From the NCBI GenBank assembly GCA_946221045.1, contig CAMIIY010000060.1, positions 1 to 8,915 of the forward strand: DNA of 8,915 nucleotides, in the 5' to 3' direction. The notes below the pieces were generated by a model. That model was given only the letters and a program-made list of their open reading frames with translations, had not been told where the DNA came from and ran no database searches. This DNA is from an uncultured Oceanospirillaceae bacterium. GTDB taxonomy: Bacteria; Pseudomonadota; Gammaproteobacteria; Pseudomonadales; Balneatricaceae. The position numbers were made by a program, and so were the translations under genes. This document shows, one piece after another, positions 6,382 through 8,915 of the stretch. The first letter of the stretch is position 1. Each line of letters begins with the position of its first letter.

Positions 6382-6396
6382 GACACCCTTTATTTA
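6368..6396 (+). promoter_or_regulatory. weak candidate promoter for the 6485 gene
   Basis: TTTACG (6368-6373) and TATTTA (6391-6396) are 17 nt apart on the plus strand, with four and three matches to consensus. It would overlap the divergent promoter of the TPR gene, so the two could interfere. The match is weak and could be chance. Confidence 0.22.
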
Positions 6397-6454
6397 CGTG
6401 GGTTCGCCCGTATTGGATGTCTTTTATGCAGATCTGATGACGCTGTGCTACAGC

Positions 6455-6474
6455 TTTATTCAGACCTGAATAAA
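6455..6474 (+). promoter_or_regulatory. perfect 20-nt palindrome abutting a Shine-Dalgarno
   Basis: TTTATTCAG (6455-6463) and CTGAATAAA (6466-6474) are exact inverted repeats around AC. The right arm runs straight into GGAG (6475-6478), the ribosome binding site of the gene at 6485. It could be an operator for a dimeric repressor or an RNA stem next to the ribosome site. There is no T-run after it, so it is not a terminator. I do not recognise it as the site of a known regulator. Confidence 0.6.
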
Positions 6475-6484
6475 GGAGTTTGCT

Positions 6485-6940
6485 ATGGGCTTTTCTGCTT
6501 CAGATGGATTTCTGGCGTCTGTGCAACGTAACAGTGTTGCTCTAATGAGCCTCTGTATTGCGATTGTTGCCCTGACACAAAATACAATTCGAGCCGAGCG
6601 CACCGAGGATAATCGCAATACACGCTATGCGGCATTTGAAATATTGCGTGAAGCCACCCGGCTGCAGTTACTGGTAGATCATGCCCATTATGATGTGGGC
6701 AGTCGTGAGGGTAATCCAATCGTGGGCTGGGGTCATGTTCAGTACATGCAGGATCTCAGCCTGGTGTTGCCGCCGGCCATTGGTGAGCAGGCAGATCAGG
6801 TGAAATCAGTCTGGCATGAGCGTTTCAGTGATCTTGGGGCCGAAGATCGGGCCAGCAGCCTGTCAGCCAATGAAGCGTTAACCAAATCGATTCAGGCGCT
6901 GCGTCGAGATGTGAAAGCGACACTGTTGGCGCTGGAATAA
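6485..6940 (+). CDS. membrane-anchored protein of unknown function
   Basis: I do not recognise a named family. The 151-residue product has one hydrophobic segment near its N-terminus (about 17-31, NSVALMSLCIAIVALT), followed by the charged RAERTEDNRNTR (36-47). A mostly helical soluble part follows, containing HAHYDVGSREGNPIVGWGHVQYMQDLSLVLP (66-96) and a helix with spaced leucines at the end. This suggests an inner-membrane anchor, with the soluble domain perhaps on the periplasmic side; the topology is not certain. There is no lipobox or obvious cleavage site. AAGGAG lies 6 nt before the ATG, an excellent ribosome binding site, so expression looks real. It stands between the divergent TPR lipoprotein gene and hemA, where Pseudomonas, as I recall, has no gene. 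A hairpin at 6992-7020 separates it from hemA. Base use resembles its neighbours. Confidence 0.82.
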   Translation: MGFSASDGFLASVQRNSVALMSLCIAIVALTQNTIRAERTEDNRNTRYAAFEILREATRLQLLVDHAHYDVGSREGNPIVGWGHVQYMQDLSLVLPPAIGEQADQVKSVWHERFSDLGAEDRASSLSANEALTKSIQALRRDVKATLLALE

Positions 6941-6991
6941 AAGCAGGATTCAGTCTCTCCCGCTGGTAGCCGATATAACCACAACGCGGTT

Positions 6992-7020
6992 GCAAACCGA
7001 AAGCCCGGTTTTCGGTTTGT
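6992..7020 (+). terminator. hairpin between the 6485 gene and hemA, possible terminator
   Basis: CAAACCGAAA (6993-7002) pairs perfectly with TTTCGGTTTG (7010-7019), with a G-T wobble outside and a 7-nt loop. The next bases, TCTTAC, form only a poor T-tract, but the right arm itself holds TTTT and TTT. It probably lowers read-through into hemA. The remaining 6941-7118 gap holds a weak hemA promoter candidate and nothing else I can support. Confidence 0.5.
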
Positions 7021-7058
7021 CTTACATCAGGCAATGAGTCGTATTTCGCGTACTGGTT

Positions 7059-7087
7059 TTAATCTTTGCCTCAAAGCGTTGTATCAT
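7059..7087 (+). promoter_or_regulatory. weak candidate promoter of hemA-prfA
   Basis: TATCAT (7082-7087) matches the -10 consensus at four to five positions and is followed by AGCGCGC, a GC-rich discriminator. With a 17-nt spacer the -35 would be TTAATC (7059-7064), a poor match. A start near 7094 would give a leader of about 25 nt before the hemA ATG and lies downstream of the 6992-7020 hairpin. Confidence 0.3.
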
Positions 7088-7118
7088 AGCGCGCTTGTTT
7101 GTACTGGATTCACTGAAG

Positions 7119-8390
7119 ATGGCATTACTGGCGCTTGGCATAAATCACAAGACGGCTACCGTAGCGGTGCGGGAGAAAGTCGCCTTTGCGCCGGAGCGTC
7201 TTATGGACGCCCTGTCTGCCGCGTCTGACTATGCCGATTTACAGGAACTGGTGATCCTTTCAACCTGCAACCGTACAGAGCTTTATTGTGCGTCTGAACA
7301 GCAGGCACCGGAACGACTACTGGACTGGTTGAGTGAATATCATGGTGTCAGCCGTGATGAACTCACGCAGTGTGCCTATTGCCATACGGATGAGGACGCG
7401 GTGCGTCATATGATGCGGGTTGCCAGTGGTCTTGATTCGCTGGTGTTGGGCGAACCTCAGATTCTCGGGCAGCTGAAATCTGCACACAGCCTCTCGCAGG
7501 AGCAGGGACAGCTGGGGGGTGAACTTGCCCGGCTGTTTCAGCATACCTTTTCCATTGCCAAGCGGGTTCGCACCGACACAGCGATTGGCGAAAATCCGGT
7601 GTCTGTTGCGTATGCCGCCGTCAGTCTGGCGCAGCATATTTTTGCCGACCTGAGCCGGAGTAAAGCGTTATTGATTGGCGCTGGTGAAACCATTGAACTG
7701 GTTGCCAGGCATCTGGCCCAGGCCGGGGTTAAAGATATGACGGTCGCCAACCGCACGCTGGGACGAGCGATTGATCTGGCTAAAGAGTTTGATGGCAAGG
7801 CGATTCTGCTGGGGGATATTCCGCAGGCACTGGTGGATGCTGATATTGTGATTGCATCCACCGCCAGTCAGTTGCCGATTCTGGGCAAAGGCGCCGTTGA
7901 GGCGGCGCTGAAGAAGCGTAAGCACCGACCGATCTTTATGGTGGATATTGCAGTGCCCCGGGATATTGAAGAGCAGGTGGCCGCGCTGGATGATGTCTAT
8001 CTCTACACGGTTGATGACCTGCGTGAGGTGATCGAAGAAAACCAGCGCAGCCGGGAAAATGCTGCCATGGAAGCGGAAGAGATCATTGAAGCCGGTACCC
8101 ATGCATTTATGCGTCAGTTACGGGCCCTGAATGCAGTTGATCTGCTTACTTCGCTGCGCAGTCGCACGGAACAGATGAGAGATCAGGAGCTGGACAAAGC
8201 GCTGCGGCAGCTGGAAAACGGTAAGCCGGCAGATGAAGTGCTGCGGCTGCTGGCCCGGGGGCTGACCAACAAGTTCTTACACCAACCGACCATACAACTA
8301 CGTCAGGCCAGTGCTGATGGCCGTACAGATCTGCTGGATCTGTTGCAGGAACTGCATCAGCTGGATGACCCCAAGAAAACATCTGAATGA
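7119..8390 (+). CDS. hemA: glutamyl-tRNA reductase
   Basis: HemA reduces the glutamyl group of Glu-tRNA(Glu) with NADPH to glutamate 1-semialdehyde, the first committed step of the C5 tetrapyrrole (heme) pathway. The 423-residue product starts [13 protein letters not shown], as in E. coli HemA ([13 protein letters not shown]). The catalytic Cys50 stands in STCNRTE (48-54), and His97 precedes the signature [22 protein letters not shown] (99-120). The NADPH-binding [13 protein letters not shown] begins at 187. The helical dimerization domain runs from about 320 to the end. I chose ATG 7119 over an upstream in-frame TTG at 7095, because the TTG would add eight unconserved residues. The Shine-Dalgarno is weak (GGAT 9 nt upstream). 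The stop overlaps the prfA start in ATGA. In enterobacteria the N-terminus also governs heme-dependent turnover; whether this holds here is unknown. Confidence 0.97.
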   Translation: MALLALGINHKTATVAVREKVAFAPERLMDALSAASDYADLQELVILSTCNRTELYCASEQQAPERLLDWLSEYHGVSRDELTQCAYCHTDEDAVRHMMRVASGLDSLVLGEPQILGQLKSAHSLSQEQGQLGGELARLFQHTFSIAKRVRTDTAIGENPVSVAYAAVSLAQHIFADLSRSKALLIGAGETIELVARHLAQAGVKDMTVANRTLGRAIDLAKEFDGKAILLGDIPQALVDADIVIASTASQLPILGKGAVEAALKKRKHRPIFMVDIAVPRDIEEQVAALDDVYLYTVDDLREVIEENQRSRENAAMEAEEIIEAGTHAFMRQLRALNAVDLLTSLRSRTEQMRDQELDKALRQLENGKPADEVLRLLARGLTNKFLHQPTIQLRQASADGRTDLLDLLQELHQLDDPKKTSE

Positions 8391-8915
8391 AAATCTCCAT
8401 TCTTGATAAGCTCGAAAAGCTCAGTGACCGCTATGAAGAGCTAGCTGCTCTGTTATCTGAACCGGAGGTGATTGCCGATCAGTCCCGGTTCCGGGATCTG
8501 TCGGTGGAATATTCCGAGCTGGAGCCTGTGGTCAACACTTTTGCGCTCTACCGTCAGTCAGAGGAGGATCTGGCTGAAGCTCAGTTGATGCTGGAAGATG
8601 ATGATCCTGATCTGAGGGAGATGGCACGAGAGGAAATGCAGGCGGCCAAAGCCCGTATTGAAACCCTGACAGAGACCCTGCAGGTGCAGTTGTTGCCAAA
8701 AGACCCCAATGACGGCCGTAACGTCTTTCTGGAAGTGCGTGCCGGTACCGGGGGTGATGAAGCAGCGATTTTTGCCGGCGACCTGTTTCGCATGTATTCA
8801 CGTTTTGCGGAAACCCAGGGCTGGCGGGTTGAGGTGATCAGTGCGAACGAAGGTGAACATGGCGGTTACAAAGAGATAATCACCCGCGTGGCGGGTAGCG
8901 ATGTGTATTCGCGGC
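8387..8915 (+). CDS. prfA: peptide chain release factor 1, 5' part only
   Basis: RF1 reads UAA and UAG in the ribosomal A site and triggers peptide release. The first 176 codons are visible and the reading frame is open to the window edge. The start ATG overlaps the hemA stop (ATGA, 8387-8390), giving [19 protein letters not shown], the usual N-terminal helix. The long helical domain 1 follows to about 100. Then come the family motif [28 protein letters not shown] (115-142) and [11 protein letters not shown] (163-173). The codon-recognition and GGQ motifs, expected at roughly 185-235, lie outside the window. Identity as RF1 rather than RF2 rests on the N-terminal sequence and the hemA-prfA order that is standard in gammaproteobacteria. 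Translation is probably coupled to hemA, since no strong Shine-Dalgarno precedes it. Confidence 0.96.
   Translation, partial: MKISILDKLEKLSDRYEELAALLSEPEVIADQSRFRDLSVEYSELEPVVNTFALYRQSEEDLAEAQLMLEDDDPDLREMAREEMQAAKARIETLTETLQVQLLPKDPNDGRNVFLEVRAGTGGDEAAIFAGDLFRMYSRFAETQGWRVEVISANEGEHGGYKEIITRVAGSDVYSR

Noticed and set aside
7095..7118. An upstream TTG start for hemA
   Set aside because: It would add eight residues absent from known HemA; the ATG at 7119 aligns with the E. coli N-terminus.
1..8915. CRISPR array, insertion sequence, toxin-antitoxin or defence module
   Set aside because: No regularly spaced repeats, terminal inverted repeats with transposase, or recognisable toxin, nuclease or defence genes were seen. 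Apart from the 6485 gene all coding space is taken by housekeeping genes.

Overview
The window reads as ordinary chromosome of a gammaproteobacterium, probably of the Oceanospirillales/Pseudomonadales type. The order ychF-pth-rplY-prs-tRNA-Gln-lolB-TPR lipoprotein, divergent from hemA-prfA, matches the Pseudomonas layout as I recall it. RplY is the long CTC-type L25, and Prs aligns closely with the remembered P. aeruginosa protein. I see no mobile element, CRISPR array, phage gene or defence gene, and no gene-free stretch above 300 bases.

Layout, left to right. Positions 1-231 hold a minus-strand tRNA cluster (elongator Met, cut by the window edge; Gln-TTG; elongator Met), driven by a strong sigma70-type promoter at 249-277. 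A bidirectional intrinsic terminator at 314-347 separates it from the next minus-strand group. That group, in transcription order, is lbcA-like TPR lipoprotein, lolB (ATGA overlap), a promoter, tRNA-Gln(CTG), prs, a hairpin leader, rplY, pth and ychF. The plus-strand group starts at about 6400: a small membrane-anchored protein of unknown function, then hemA and prfA (ATGA overlap; prfA runs off the right edge).

The genes are mostly translation and envelope housekeeping. They cover tRNA supply, peptidyl-tRNA recycling (pth), ribosomal protein L25, ribosome-associated YchF, release factor 1, PRPP synthesis (prs), the first committed step of tetrapyrrole synthesis from Glu-tRNA (hemA), lipoprotein insertion in the outer membrane (lolB) and a TPR lipoprotein probably serving periplasmic proteolysis.

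Points worth a second look: ispE is missing from between lolB and prs; prs very probably starts at a GTG, with an in-frame ATG only 7 nt behind the tRNA CCA end; a terminator-like hairpin lies directly in front of the rplY ribosome binding site; the second tRNA-Met precursor has complementary leader and trailer; both tRNA promoters share a GC-rich discriminator; and an unrecognised 151-residue gene with a perfect palindrome abutting its Shine-Dalgarno sits between the TPR gene and hemA. I found no convincing evidence for a wholly new system here.
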